A DNA stretch of 64,000 bases from Nitrincola alkalilacustris. Its GTDB lineage: Bacteria; Pseudomonadota; Gammaproteobacteria; Pseudomonadales; Balneatricaceae. Shown one piece after another: positions 35,963-44,677 of the stretch. Position numbers and translations under genes: made by a program. The stretch covers positions 62,001 through 126,000 of the forward strand of contig NZ_WBOM01000010.1 in NCBI RefSeq assembly GCF_008973755.1, written 5' to 3'. Under the pieces are notes generated by a model. It did not search any database, was not told the DNA's origin, and saw only the letters and a program-made list of their open reading frames with translations. Positions within the stretch are counted from its first letter, which is position 1. The number at the start of each line of letters is the position of its first letter.

Positions 35963-36820
35963 ATGCTGACATTAACAGATCTCACCAAACGTTACTCCAC
36001 TGGCGATCGGGCCCTGACGCAGGTTTCTCTGCATATCCCCGAGGGGCAGGTGGTTGCCCTGATCGGCCCATCCGGCGCGGGTAAAAGTACGCTGATCAGA
36101 TGCGTGAATCGCCTTGTGGAACCTACCGAAGGCCGCATTACATTGTCGAATACCGAGCTGACATCACTGAGTAGTCGCCAGCTGCGCTGTGCCAGACGTC
36201 GCATGGGTATGATTTTTCAGGAATACGCCCTGATTGACCGTCTGACAGTCATGGAGAATGTGCTGTCAGGCTATCTGGGCTATACCGGTTTCTGGCGCAG
36301 CTTTCTGCGACGTTATCCGCAACCGGTGGTCAGTGAAGCCTTCCGACTGCTACAGCGTGTCGGGCTGGAGCCTTTTATCGACAAACGTGCCGATGAGCTC
36401 TCAGGTGGACAGCGTCAACGGGTCGGTATTGCTCGCGCCCTTCTGCAGAGTCCTGAAATTCTGCTGGTGGACGAACCCACCGCAAGCCTGGACCCCAAGA
36501 CATCGCGGCAGATCATGCGTCTGATCAAAGAGCTATGCGCCGAGCGACGACTGGCCGCGATCATCAATATCCATGATGTCGCACTGGCACAGCTGTTTGC
36601 CGATCGTATCATTGGCTTGCGCGCGGGCGAGATCGTCTTTGATGGACTGCCGGATCAGCTAGATGCCGAGATCCTGACCCGTATCTACGGCGAAGAGGAC
36701 TGGAATACGGCAGCTGAACCAGAAGCCGAAATTGAATCAGATCTTGAGGCAGTCGATACACGTGTTCAAACCGATGCTGCTGGACTCAAAAGATCGGTGC
36801 CAGCAGTCGGAGCGGTATGA
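35963..36820 (+). CDS. phnC: phosphonate ABC transporter ATP-binding protein
   Basis: This 285-residue ATPase has Walker [16 protein letters not shown], the Q loop in [21 protein letters not shown], signature LSGGQRQR, Walker [13 protein letters not shown] and an H-loop histidine in INIHDVALA. The NVLSGYLGY segment is typical of PhnC. The C-terminal tail of about 35 residues beyond the ATPase fold is acidic and of no known role. The stop overlaps the phnE start as ATGA. Confidence 0.92.
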   Translation: MLTLTDLTKRYSTGDRALTQVSLHIPEGQVVALIGPSGAGKSTLIRCVNRLVEPTEGRITLSNTELTSLSSRQLRCARRRMGMIFQEYALIDRLTVMENVLSGYLGYTGFWRSFLRRYPQPVVSEAFRLLQRVGLEPFIDKRADELSGGQRQRVGIARALLQSPEILLVDEPTASLDPKTSRQIMRLIKELCAERRLAAIINIHDVALAQLFADRIIGLRAGEIVFDGLPDQLDAEILTRIYGEEDWNTAAEPEAEIESDLEAVDTRVQTDAAGLKRSVPAVGAV

Positions 36821-37638
36821 TGAACCAACAAGAACGATTAGCAGCCGCTGAACAGGGCCTCTGGAAGCCGCTACCACTGATCCGGGATGCCCGCTACCGC
36901 TGGCTACTGATTATCGCTGCGGTGGTCTACCTGCTGCTGGCCGTGATCAGTATTGATGTCAACTGGGCGCGTGTAGCTGAAGGCCTGAGCCGAGGCATGA
37001 ACTTTATAGCCGCTTTCGCCAGCCCGGATTTCACTAGCCGTGGTGGCGACATCCTGGATGGACTGATCGAATCCCTCACCATGACCCTGACATCTACGGT
37101 TATCGGTATTCTGCTGGCGATACCGGTGGGTATCGGTGCGGCACGCAATATCGCCCCGCTGCCTGTCTATCTGTTTTGCCGCTCTATCATCGCCATCTCG
37201 CGCACCTTTCAGGAAGTGATCATCGCCATTCTGTTTGTCGTGATGTTCGGCTTCGGCCCACTGGCTGGCATGATCACCCTCGCCTTCGCAACCATCGGGT
37301 TCATGGCCAAGCTGCTGGCCGAGGATATCGAGGATATTGACGCACGTCAGGTTGAAGCGATTCGTGCCACGGGTGCTCGCTGGCTGCAGTTGATGAACTA
37401 TGCAGTGCAGCCTCAGGTGATGCCGCGTCTGATCGGACTGTCGATGTACCGTCTGGATATCAACTTCCGTGAATCAGCCGTGATCGGGATCGTTGGTGCC
37501 GGTGGTATCGGTGCCACACTCAATACGTCACTGAGTCGCTATGAGTACGAAACCGCCGCCGCAATCCTGCTGATCATCATCGGCATCGTGATGGCCACGG
37601 AATACATTTCAAGCCATGTTCGCAAGTGGGTGCAATAA
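36817..37638 (+). CDS. phnE: phosphonate ABC transporter permease
   Basis: This 273-residue inner-membrane protein has about six membrane segments and the PhnE EAA-type loop ([27 protein letters not shown]). The following [22 protein letters not shown] motif is characteristic of PhnE. It overlaps phnC by four bases and the second phnE by one (TAATG). The two permeases probably form a heterodimer. Confidence 0.92.
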   Translation: MMNQQERLAAAEQGLWKPLPLIRDARYRWLLIIAAVVYLLLAVISIDVNWARVAEGLSRGMNFIAAFASPDFTSRGGDILDGLIESLTMTLTSTVIGILLAIPVGIGAARNIAPLPVYLFCRSIIAISRTFQEVIIAILFVVMFGFGPLAGMITLAFATIGFMAKLLAEDIEDIDARQVEAIRATGARWLQLMNYAVQPQVMPRLIGLSMYRLDINFRESAVIGIVGAGGIGATLNTSLSRYEYETAAAILLIIIGIVMATEYISSHVRKWVQ

Positions 37639-38465
37639 TGCCAGTTCGATATCCTGATCATTCAACCAATCTGGCAGATGCCCGCTGGAAGCTTCACACT
37701 ACACGCAAGCAGATCCTGATCTGGCTGGCGTGGCTGCTGGGCATCAGCCTGTTTCTACTGTGCTGGAAGCAGATTTCCGATAACACCATGTGGGTCTTTG
37801 TAGAGGATGCACCACGACAGGGAGCCGATCTGATCAGCCGCATGCTGCCGCCGGAATGGAGCTATGCGCACCTGCTCTGGAAACCACTCTGGGATACCAT
37901 CACCATCGCCACACTGGGCACACTGCTGGGTATTGCCATGGCGTTCCCCTGCGCATTTCTGGCAGCACGCAATACGACACCCCATGGGTTAATCCGCTCA
38001 GCGGCACTAATGGTGATTGTGTCATCACGCTCGATCAACTCCCTGATCTGGGCGATGCTGCTGGTGACCATTCTGGGCCCTGGCATTCTGGCCGGCATCA
38101 TCGCCATCGCTCTGCGCTCGATCGGTTTTGTCGGCAAGCTGCTATACGAGGCGATAGAAGAGATCCATCCCACCCCAGTGGAAGCGATAGCCGCGACAGG
38201 CGCAAGCCGCATGCAGGTGATGAGCTATGGCGTGCTGCCGCAGGTAATGCCCGCCTTTGCCGGTATCAGCATCTACCGCTGGGATATCAATATCCGCGAA
38301 TCAACGGTACTTGGGTTGGTCGGAGCCGGTGGGATTGGCTTGCAGTTGAATGCCGCCATTAATACTCTGGCCTGGGACAAGGTGAGTATCATCTTTATCC
38401 TGATTTTCGCCACCGTGCTGGTGTCTGAGTATATCTCGGCCAAGGTGAGAAAGGCGTTTATCTGA
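37638..38465 (+). CDS. phnE: phosphonate ABC transporter permease (second subunit)
   Basis: About 275 residues, paralogous to the preceding gene, with membrane segments and the same signature (HPTPVEAIAATGASRMQVMSYGVLPQ, YRWDINIRESTVLGLVGAGGIG). The ATG at 37638 overlaps the previous stop (TAATG); an upstream GTG at 37626 is in frame but less likely. It is the last gene of the phnDCEE operon and is convergent with the MarR-GNAT gene. Confidence 0.9.
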   Translation: MPVRYPDHSTNLADARWKLHTTRKQILIWLAWLLGISLFLLCWKQISDNTMWVFVEDAPRQGADLISRMLPPEWSYAHLLWKPLWDTITIATLGTLLGIAMAFPCAFLAARNTTPHGLIRSAALMVIVSSRSINSLIWAMLLVTILGPGILAGIIAIALRSIGFVGKLLYEAIEEIHPTPVEAIAATGASRMQVMSYGVLPQVMPAFAGISIYRWDINIRESTVLGLVGAGGIGLQLNAAINTLAWDKVSIIFILIFATVLVSEYISAKVRKAFI

Positions 38466-38479
38466 AGACTGAGGAATCA

Positions 38480-38506
38480 GGGCTGATGCTTCGAACGTTC
38501 AGCCCC
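38480..38506. terminator. hairpin between convergent phnE and MarR-GNAT genes
   Basis: GGGCTGA (38480-38486) pairs with TCAGCCC (38499-38505), with a TTCGAA-containing loop. It lies in the 57-bp gap between two gene ends. There is no T tract; the terminator function is inferred from position. Confidence 0.45.
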
Positions 38507-38522
38507 GCCTCATTCACAGTGA

Positions 38523-39506
38523 TCAGAAAATCAGCTCCCAGTCCTGATAGATCTCATCCCTGCCGAAACTGCTGACTGTTTCCTCACTCAGCAGTTTAAA
38601 GCCCTGAGCTTCATAGATGTGCCGCGCAGCATGCAGCCCGGCATTGGTCCAGAGCACCATCTTGCGATAGCCAAGCTGTCGTGCGGTGTTGACACACTCC
38701 TCCACCAGTCTGCGTCCCAGACCCAGCCCCCGCATCTCCGGCTCGATATAGAGCATGCGCAGGCGCGCCACCGACTCACTCTCCTGCACCAGGAAGATTG
38801 ATCCGACATTGCGCCCATCACACTCGGCGATCCAGCAGCGCTCATGCTCAGGTTTATAATTCTGCACAAAGTCCGCCACCAGCTTTGCCACCAACGCCTC
38901 AAAACCCTCATTCCAGCCAAATTCACGGGCATAGTAGATGCCATGGCGCCAGACCACCCAGCCCATATCACCCGGCCGATGCTGGCGCAGAATGACTGGT
39001 GCATGAACCTTATGATCACGGCTCAGTAACTGCTCAACCGACTGCATCGATTCAATCAGTTTTTGCTGATCCGTATCCGGTAGTGCTTGCAGCAGGTCAG
39101 TGATCTCCTGGCTGGAACGTTGACTCAATTCCTCGAAAACCTGCTGCCCGGCCTCTGTCAGGCTCAGGTGGCTCTGACGAGCATCCTGCTCCGAACGGCG
39201 CTTATGTATCAGCCCCTCCTTATCAAATCGCTGCAGTATCCTGCTCAAATAACCGGCATCCAGACTCAGCGCCTGACACAATGCTGCAGCTGTAGGATCA
39301 GCACTGTGAGCCAGCTCATAGAGTACCCGCACCTCCGTCAAAGAAAAGGGGCTATCCAGCAAGCCCTCATGCAAGACACCGATCACCTGAGTGTAGAAGC
39401 GGTTGAAGCGCCTGACGGCACTGACCCGACTTGCTTGGCAATCTGCTGAGGGGCTAGCAGCAGCCTGATTAACAAGCCCTGTTGAGGATTCAGTTTGACT
39501 GTTCAT
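38523..39506 (-). CDS. MarR-type regulator fused to a GNAT acetyltransferase
   Basis: This 327-residue fusion has a MarR-type winged helix at about residues 28-160 (LDSPFSLTEVRVLYELAHS, LDAGYLSRILQRFDKEGLI). A GNAT domain follows at about 170-325, with the acetyl-CoA loop in MRGLGLGRRLVEECVNTARQLGY and a C-terminal NAGLHAARHIYEAQGFKLL motif. Such bifunctional proteins are widespread but poorly characterised. Two palindromic TTGAC-type sites lie about 75-110 bp upstream, suggesting autoregulation. Its substrate and target genes are unknown. Confidence 0.88.
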   Translation of the reverse strand: MNSQTESSTGLVNQAAASPSADCQASRVSAVRRFNRFYTQVIGVLHEGLLDSPFSLTEVRVLYELAHSADPTAAALCQALSLDAGYLSRILQRFDKEGLIHKRRSEQDARQSHLSLTEAGQQVFEELSQRSSQEITDLLQALPDTDQQKLIESMQSVEQLLSRDHKVHAPVILRQHRPGDMGWVVWRHGIYYAREFGWNEGFEALVAKLVADFVQNYKPEHERCWIAECDGRNVGSIFLVQESESVARLRMLYIEPEMRGLGLGRRLVEECVNTARQLGYRKMVLWTNAGLHAARHIYEAQGFKLLSEETVSSFGRDEIYQDWELIF

Positions 39507-39581
39507 TGGAGACCCTTCACAGGAGAGGTTTCATAGAAAATTTCATAAGTCACTTCAGAGAGCTTTCTGACAGAAGCCAGT

Positions 39582-39616
39582 TTGACATAGTCTAGTATAG
39601 TAGTTGACTTAGTCAA
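39582..39616. promoter_or_regulatory. tandem palindromic operators before the MarR-GNAT gene
   Basis: TTGACTTAGTCAA (39604-39616) is a perfect palindrome around its centre. TTGACATAGTCTA (39582-39594) is a degenerate copy exactly 22 bp away. MarR-family dimers bind palindromes of this size. Confidence 0.6.
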
Positions 39617-39744
39617 ACATATAAAAATAAATCAAGCGCCCCGTTCAGTCTGGACTCAGCCTCAGGCGGCTAATCTGGATGATCTATGAGACAATTCCCG
39701 TGGCGCTCAGGCGCACACCCAGGAGTAAACCGGAAGGAACAGCA

Positions 39745-40215
39745 ATGAACGCACGACGCCGTTTGATCATGATGGGCGCACTGATCCTGCCTCTGGCAGG
39801 CTGCGCCGGATTGCAGAACCCGTTTCAGACACCTCATGTCAATATCACCTCATTCAGCGTAGCACAGGGCAACGCCGGCATGGCCCCGGTATTCAACATC
39901 GGGATTCAGGTGGTCAACCCCAACAGTATTGGACTGAACCTGCGCGGCATGAGCTATGCTGTCGAGATTGAGGGGTACCGCATCCTCAGTGGAGCAACGC
40001 CTGACCTGCCCAGTGTTCCCGGCTATGGCAGCGCAGACTTTGTCATAAAGGCCAGCCCCGACCTGCTGGGCAGCGCACGCCTACTGACCGATCTCTTTAC
40101 TGGCCAGCGCGACAGCTTCAGTTACACCTTCAGGGCGCGACTGGATGCCGGCAGTGTTGTACCGTTTATCAATGTAGAGGAAACGGGCCGTTTCTCATTC
40201 GCGGCAACCCGGTGA
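39745..40215 (+). CDS. LEA type 2 (WHy-domain) lipoprotein
   Basis: About 156 residues. The signal peptide ends in the lipobox LAGC with Cys20, so the protein is probably a lipoprotein. The body (VNITSFSVAQGNAG, NIGIQVVNPNSIGLNLRGMSYAVEIEGYRILSG) matches the LEA14/WHy fold, a small beta-sandwich seen in stress proteins. The start ATG at 39745 has GGAAGGA upstream. It stands alone between two differently oriented or spaced genes. Its function in bacteria is not established. Confidence 0.82.
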   Translation: MNARRRLIMMGALILPLAGCAGLQNPFQTPHVNITSFSVAQGNAGMAPVFNIGIQVVNPNSIGLNLRGMSYAVEIEGYRILSGATPDLPSVPGYGSADFVIKASPDLLGSARLLTDLFTGQRDSFSYTFRARLDAGSVVPFINVEETGRFSFAATR

Positions 40216-40356
40216 TCTTGATACACTGCACTGACTGCAACTTGACTGTACCGCCGCGCTGGGGCACACCATGCACAAGATAAACATTCTGTAGGCACTA
40301 CGGTCGTTCACATTTACACTGTTTCTCTGTGCGCGGCCTTACTTCAAGGACTCGAT

Positions 40357-42144
40357 GTGTCCGAAACAACGTCTGTTGCTCATCCCGCCACAACCAGCGC
40401 TGTTTTGCCCTGGTTGGTTGCTTTTTTAAAGCCATATCACTGGCGGGTATTGCTGGCTGTCACCTGCCTGCTGGTTGGCTCTTTAGCCTGGCTTGCGCTG
40501 GGGCAAGGTGTGCGGCTGCTGGTAGATGAGGGTTTTGTTGCCGGCAATGCCAGCCGGTTGAATGAGCTGGTAGGCTGGATTTTGCTGATCAGCGCCATCA
40601 GTGCCAGCGCGGCCTTTTGCCGCTTTTATCTGATGACCTGGCTGGGAGAGCGGGTCAGTGCCGATATCCGCAATCATGTGTACCGTCATTTGCTGAAGCT
40701 ATCCCCGGCATTTTACAGCGAAACTCGCACTGGCGAAGTTATTTCCCGTTTTACTGCCGATACCACCTTGCTGCAGTCGGTGGTGGGCTCAAGTTTGTCA
40801 ATGGCGCTACGCTCGGGTGTTACCGCCATTGGTGGTTTACTGATGATGCTGCTGACCAGCTTCAAACTAACTGCCCTGGTACTGTTGGCTGTGCCTTTGG
40901 TGCTGGTACCCATTATTGTGCTGGGCCGTAAAGTACGGCGCTTATCACGTGCCAGCCAGGATCGGTTGGCCGATATTGGTGCTCATGTCGATGAAAGCCT
41001 GCACGAACTTCATACCGTCCAGTCCTATGGCCATGAAAGCCTGGACCAACAACTGTTTGCCGACAAAATCGAACAGGTGATGCAGGCGGCGAAACAGCGT
41101 ATCTTTTACCGCGCCTTATTGATAGGTCTGGTGATGTTGCTTAGCCTGGCTGCCATCACGCTGATCGGCTGGGCCGGCGCACTGGATGTATTACAAGGCT
41201 GGATGTCGGCCGGCCAGCTCACCGCTTTCTTGTTTTATGCCGTGCTGGTAGCAGGTGCAACGGCCACTATCAGCGAAGTTATTGGTGAAGTACAGCGAGC
41301 GGCTGGTGCTACTGAACGGCTGATAGAGCTGTCGCAGGTGCCGGTGCAAATCGAGACTGTAACAGAGCCCAGGGAGTTGCCAAAGCCGGTGCAGGGGCGT
41401 TTGGATCTGCAGCACATCAGTTTTGCCTACCCACCATCTGGCAGCAGTGCTGCGCTGACTGAGCTGGAGCTTAGCATAGCACCGGGCGAACGTATCGCGT
41501 TGGTAGGTCCCAGCGGGGCCGGTAAAAGTACCTTGTTTCAATTGCTGCAGCGCTTTTATCAGCCCCAGCAAGGGCGTATTTTGCTGGATAACATCGATAT
41601 TGCCGAGCTGGATCTGGGCAGCTTGCGGGCACAATTCGCGCTGGTGCCACAAGATGCGGTGATTTTTGCCAACTCAGCGCTGGAGAATGTGCGCTACGGC
41701 CAACCTGAAGCCACTGAGCCGGAGGTCATTGCAGCCTGCAAAGCCGCCCGGGCGGATGAATTTATCCGAGAATTGCCGCTAGGCTATCACAGCCAGTTGG
41801 GCGAGCGCGGTGTACGCTTATCCGGCGGTCAGAAGCAGCGACTGGCCATCGCGCGGGCGATTCTGGCCAACAGACCAGTGCTGCTGCTGGACGAAGCGAC
41901 CAGTGCACTGGATGCCGTCAGTGAGCACGCCGTGAAAGAAGCCCTGCAGCATCTGATGCAGGGCAAAACCACGCTGATCATTGCCCATCGTTTGTCGACC
42001 GTGCTGCATGTGGATCGTATTGTGGTGCTGGATAAAGGCCGGATCATTGCCAGCGGCTGCCATAGCGAGTTGATGGCCAGTTGCCCATTGTATCGTGAGC
42101 TGGCTGAGCTGCAGCTACTGCAACCTGATAGTGGCCGCAGTTAA
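40357..42144 (+). CDS. ABC exporter, fused transmembrane and ATPase domains (MsbA/multidrug type)
   Basis: This 595-residue half-transporter has six membrane helices (about residues 20-320) with the FYSETRTGEVISRFTADTTLLQS coupling region. The ATPase follows (about 355-590): Walker [12 protein letters not shown], signature LSGGQKQR, Walker B VLLLDEATSALD and histidine in IIAHRLST. It starts at GTG 40357 with AAGGA upstream. It resembles lipid/drug exporters; the substrate is unknown. TTG and TTA leucine codons look commoner than in neighbouring genes, hinting at separate ancestry. Confidence 0.87.
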   Translation: MSETTSVAHPATTSAVLPWLVAFLKPYHWRVLLAVTCLLVGSLAWLALGQGVRLLVDEGFVAGNASRLNELVGWILLISAISASAAFCRFYLMTWLGERVSADIRNHVYRHLLKLSPAFYSETRTGEVISRFTADTTLLQSVVGSSLSMALRSGVTAIGGLLMMLLTSFKLTALVLLAVPLVLVPIIVLGRKVRRLSRASQDRLADIGAHVDESLHELHTVQSYGHESLDQQLFADKIEQVMQAAKQRIFYRALLIGLVMLLSLAAITLIGWAGALDVLQGWMSAGQLTAFLFYAVLVAGATATISEVIGEVQRAAGATERLIELSQVPVQIETVTEPRELPKPVQGRLDLQHISFAYPPSGSSAALTELELSIAPGERIALVGPSGAGKSTLFQLLQRFYQPQQGRILLDNIDIAELDLGSLRAQFALVPQDAVIFANSALENVRYGQPEATEPEVIAACKAARADEFIRELPLGYHSQLGERGVRLSGGQKQRLAIARAILANRPVLLLDEATSALDAVSEHAVKEALQHLMQGKTTLIIAHRLSTVLHVDRIVVLDKGRIIASGCHSELMASCPLYRELAELQLLQPDSGRS

Positions 42145-42288
42145 TACAGGATAAATGATCGCCTACTCCCTTTTCAGATGCGGCATTCTCAAGACTCAAT
42201 CTTTTACACTGGAATCGCCGTATACACTGGTCCACAATTCAACTAACCCAACAGAGCGGCAGATATCTTCCGCCTCAACGAGAGAAAG

Positions 42289-42945
42289 ATGAACAATATA
42301 AAGATAGACATCGTGTCTGATATTGCCTGCCCCTGGTGTGCGATCGGTTATGCACGACTGGAGCAAGCCATGAATACTCTGGCCGAAGAGCTCACCTTCA
42401 GCATTGAATGGCATGCATTTGAACTGAATCCAGACCCCTCCTCTGCAGATGAACCGATACTGCAGGCACTGAGTCGTAAATATGGTCGCAGCGTTGCAGA
42501 GATGGAAGCTGCACAAAGTAACATGATGGAGATCGCCACCGAGTTGGGCTTGAACTTCAGCCGACTGCAGGAGCGTTACACACGAAATACCTTCGATGCG
42601 CACCGTCTGGTTAAATGGGCCAGTGAACAAGGTCTGCAGACCGAAATGAAAAAGTCACTGTTTGATGCCTATTTTGGCCATGCCGAAAATGTGTCAGATG
42701 TCGATGTACTGGTGCGCTGTGCCGAATCTGCTGGGCTGGATGGCAATCAGGCCAGAGCGGTTATCTCCTCCGACCAGTTCACCGATATCGTCCGCGAGGA
42801 TGAAGCTAGCTGGCAGCAGGCAGGAATCTCATCAGTACCGGCTTTCATCATCAACCAGAAATACCTTATATCAGGTGCACAGGAGCCGGACAGCTTCATT
42901 CAGGCTTTGCGGCAGATCGCTTCCGAACACCAAGAAATTGCCTGA
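42289..42945 (+). CDS. DsbA-family oxidoreductase (FrnE-like)
   Basis: This 218-residue cytoplasmic thioredoxin-fold protein has the active-site CPWC motif in VSDIACPWCAIGY near the N-terminus and no signal peptide. The FELNPD, NTFDAHRLVKWASEQG, LFDAYF and GISSVPAFIIN segments (cis-proline loop SVPAF) are typical of the FrnE/2-hydroxychromene-isomerase-like DsbA branch. It may reduce or isomerise disulfides or act in polyketide-type chemistry. It stands alone between the ABC exporter and the diguanylate cyclase. Confidence 0.87.
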   Translation: MNNIKIDIVSDIACPWCAIGYARLEQAMNTLAEELTFSIEWHAFELNPDPSSADEPILQALSRKYGRSVAEMEAAQSNMMEIATELGLNFSRLQERYTRNTFDAHRLVKWASEQGLQTEMKKSLFDAYFGHAENVSDVDVLVRCAESAGLDGNQARAVISSDQFTDIVREDEASWQQAGISSVPAFIINQKYLISGAQEPDSFIQALRQIASEHQEIA

Positions 42946-43044
42946 ACAAACTACTTGAGCAGCGGATTCATGAGTACGTGCTAAATTGACATAACCCGCT
43001 AACTGACCTAAGAGTTAATGACATGCCTCAAATAGCAGAGGGCT

Positions 43045-43917
43045 ATGCCTAACAACCTTTCACAACCCTTGCTGACCCTTTTGCTGGACAGCCTGCCCGA
43101 TGGCTTGCTCGTGATTAGCGAAGCGCGAGAGGTGATGTATCTCAATCAGCGCTTTCGTGAAATGTGGCGTGTGCCCAAGCACGTCACGGCCAGAGATGAT
43201 CGGGAGTTAATCACCCTGGTGCTGAACCAGCTCAAAGACCCGGACCACTTCATTGAAGTGGTCGAGCGCGCCTATCAAACGGAAAGGCACTTCATAGATG
43301 AGCTGGAATTCATCGATGGGCGAGTCTTTTCTCGACGTTCAGCCTCCCTCAATAGCGACATGCACGGCAGAGCAAGAATCTGGATATTTACTGATATCAC
43401 GGCTTTGAAAGAAGCGGATATCGACGTATTAACAGATGTTTATAACCGTCGTTGTTTCGAGAACAGTTACACCGATTGGGTGGCCAGCGCCAGTGAGCGC
43501 CCCTGGAGTGCACTGGTGATGGTTGATATTGACCACTTTAAACCCTACAACGACAATTATGGGCACCTGGCAGGTGATGAAGCACTGAGAAAAGTATCTG
43601 CCGTTTTGAAAAAGCAGGTCAAACGCCATAGTGATCACGTTTACCGTTACGGAGGTGAGGAGTTTGTTCTACTCCTCAGTGGTCGTGATCGTGCATCGCT
43701 GCTGAAACATATAGAAAACACCCGCCTCAAGGTGCTGGCATTGGGCATTCCGCATGAGGAAAACCCACCCTATGCCATGCTTACCCTATCCATTGGCTGT
43801 ATCTTCTTTCAGCAACCCCATGAGCCCTTCGCCCTGTTTCACGAAGTTGACAAACAACTCTATAAAGCCAAAGACCAGGGACGTAACTGTCTGATGGTAT
43901 CGACCCTACTGCCTTAA
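43045..43917 (+). CDS. PAS-GGDEF diguanylate cyclase
   Basis: This 290-residue cytoplasmic protein has a PAS-like sensor at about residues 8-115 (LLDSLPDGLLVISEAREVMYLNQRF) and a GGDEF domain at about 120-285. The active site is YRYGGEEFVLLL. The inhibitory I-site RxxD is intact (RHSD, five residues before GGEEF), so product inhibition is expected. It should make cyclic di-GMP, while the HD-GYP protein in this window degrades it. No membrane segment; the signal is unknown. Confidence 0.9.
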   Translation: MPNNLSQPLLTLLLDSLPDGLLVISEAREVMYLNQRFREMWRVPKHVTARDDRELITLVLNQLKDPDHFIEVVERAYQTERHFIDELEFIDGRVFSRRSASLNSDMHGRARIWIFTDITALKEADIDVLTDVYNRRCFENSYTDWVASASERPWSALVMVDIDHFKPYNDNYGHLAGDEALRKVSAVLKKQVKRHSDHVYRYGGEEFVLLLSGRDRASLLKHIENTRLKVLALGIPHEENPPYAMLTLSIGCIFFQQPHEPFALFHEVDKQLYKAKDQGRNCLMVSTLLP

Positions 43918-43998
43918 TCCGACATCCTCTTGCCAGACCATCTTCTTAAGGATCGACCTGAAAGCTTCATGGCCGTTAGCGGCCTGGATTGAGATGTT

Positions 43999-44025
43999 TG
44001 TTAGCTGACACAATTGGTGCTAACA
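43999..44025. promoter_or_regulatory. inverted repeat and possible promoter of the toxin-antitoxin operon
   Basis: TGTTAGC (43999-44005) and GCTAACA (44019-44025) form a perfect inverted repeat just upstream of the antitoxin gene. A weak TTGTTA-N17-TAACAT pair overlaps it, so a bound antitoxin could block transcription. Confidence 0.45.
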
Positions 44026-44053
44026 TTTGTACACACAGAATAAGGAGCTCATC

Positions 44054-44338
44054 ATGGACTCTAGAATACAGTTTCGTGTCGATGACGAAACAAAACGTTT
44101 AGCCCAACAAATGGCGGAAAGCCAAGGGCGCACTCTCAGCGATGCATGCCGTGAGCTCACTGAACAATTGGCTGAGCAACAGCGTAAAGCAATATCTCAC
44201 GATGCGTGGCTTACCCAACAAGTAAACCAAGCATTTGAGAAGCTTGACTCGGGAGAGGCTTCTTTTATCGACCATGAAGCAAGCAAAGCACAAATGGCTG
44301 AACGGAAAGCGAAAATTCGTAATCGAGTTCATCAATGA
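44054..44338 (+). CDS. RelB/DinJ-type antitoxin
   Basis: About 94 residues, charged. An N-terminal ribbon-helix-helix-like region (IQFRVDDETKRLAQQMAESQGRTLSDACREL) would bind DNA, and the C-terminal tail is disordered and basic. The ATG at 44054 has AAGGAG upstream. The stop overlaps the toxin start as ATGA, the usual type II antitoxin-toxin coupling. The pair sits alone between a diguanylate cyclase and a convergent SDR gene, as mobile TA modules often do. Confidence 0.82.
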   Translation: MDSRIQFRVDDETKRLAQQMAESQGRTLSDACRELTEQLAEQQRKAISHDAWLTQQVNQAFEKLDSGEASFIDHEASKAQMAERKAKIRNRVHQ

Positions 44339-44616
44339 TCTTATGGGAAGAAAAATCGCTGGAGGATCGTGAAAAAATCTTCGAGTACCTGTATGAATTC
44401 AACCCTGTCGCAGCAGAAAAAACCGACAATATCATTGAAGCTAAAGTAGAGAGTTTACTGGAACAACCACTTATCGGGGTTCAACGGGAGGGCCTTCGTG
44501 GAAGGCTGCTGATTATCCCTGAGATTTCAATGATTGTGTCCTATTGGGTCGATGGTTCAGTCATTCGCATCATGCGTGTACTCCATCAGAAGCAAAAGTT
44601 TCCGACTGATGGATAG
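44335..44616 (+). CDS. RelE/ParE-superfamily toxin
   Basis: This 93-residue protein resembles the plasmid-stabilisation/RelE-ParE family: an N-terminal helical hairpin (LEDREKIFEYLYEFNPVAAEK) followed by the beta-sheet core (GLRGRLLIIPEISMIVSYWVDGSVIRIMRVLHQKQKF). The conserved arginine before LHQ is present. Members either cleave mRNA at the ribosome or poison gyrase, and the sequence alone does not tell which. Its translation is coupled to the antitoxin by a 4-bp overlap. Confidence 0.85.
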   Translation: MILWEEKSLEDREKIFEYLYEFNPVAAEKTDNIIEAKVESLLEQPLIGVQREGLRGRLLIIPEISMIVSYWVDGSVIRIMRVLHQKQKFPTDG

Positions 44617-44677
44617 TAATCGCATGGGCACTCAGAATGGGGCAACTATCATGTCATCTACCACGCCGCCTTCCAAA

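Noticed and set aside
37790-38362. 190-codon open frame in another plus frame
   Set aside because: It overlaps the second phnE gene completely and has a composition rich in His, Arg and Gly typical of frame-shifted shadows.
43971-43985. GGCCGTTAGCGGCC hairpin after the diguanylate cyclase gene
   Set aside because: The stem is short, the spacing to the gene end is over 50 bp and there is no T tract, so I did not list it as a terminator.
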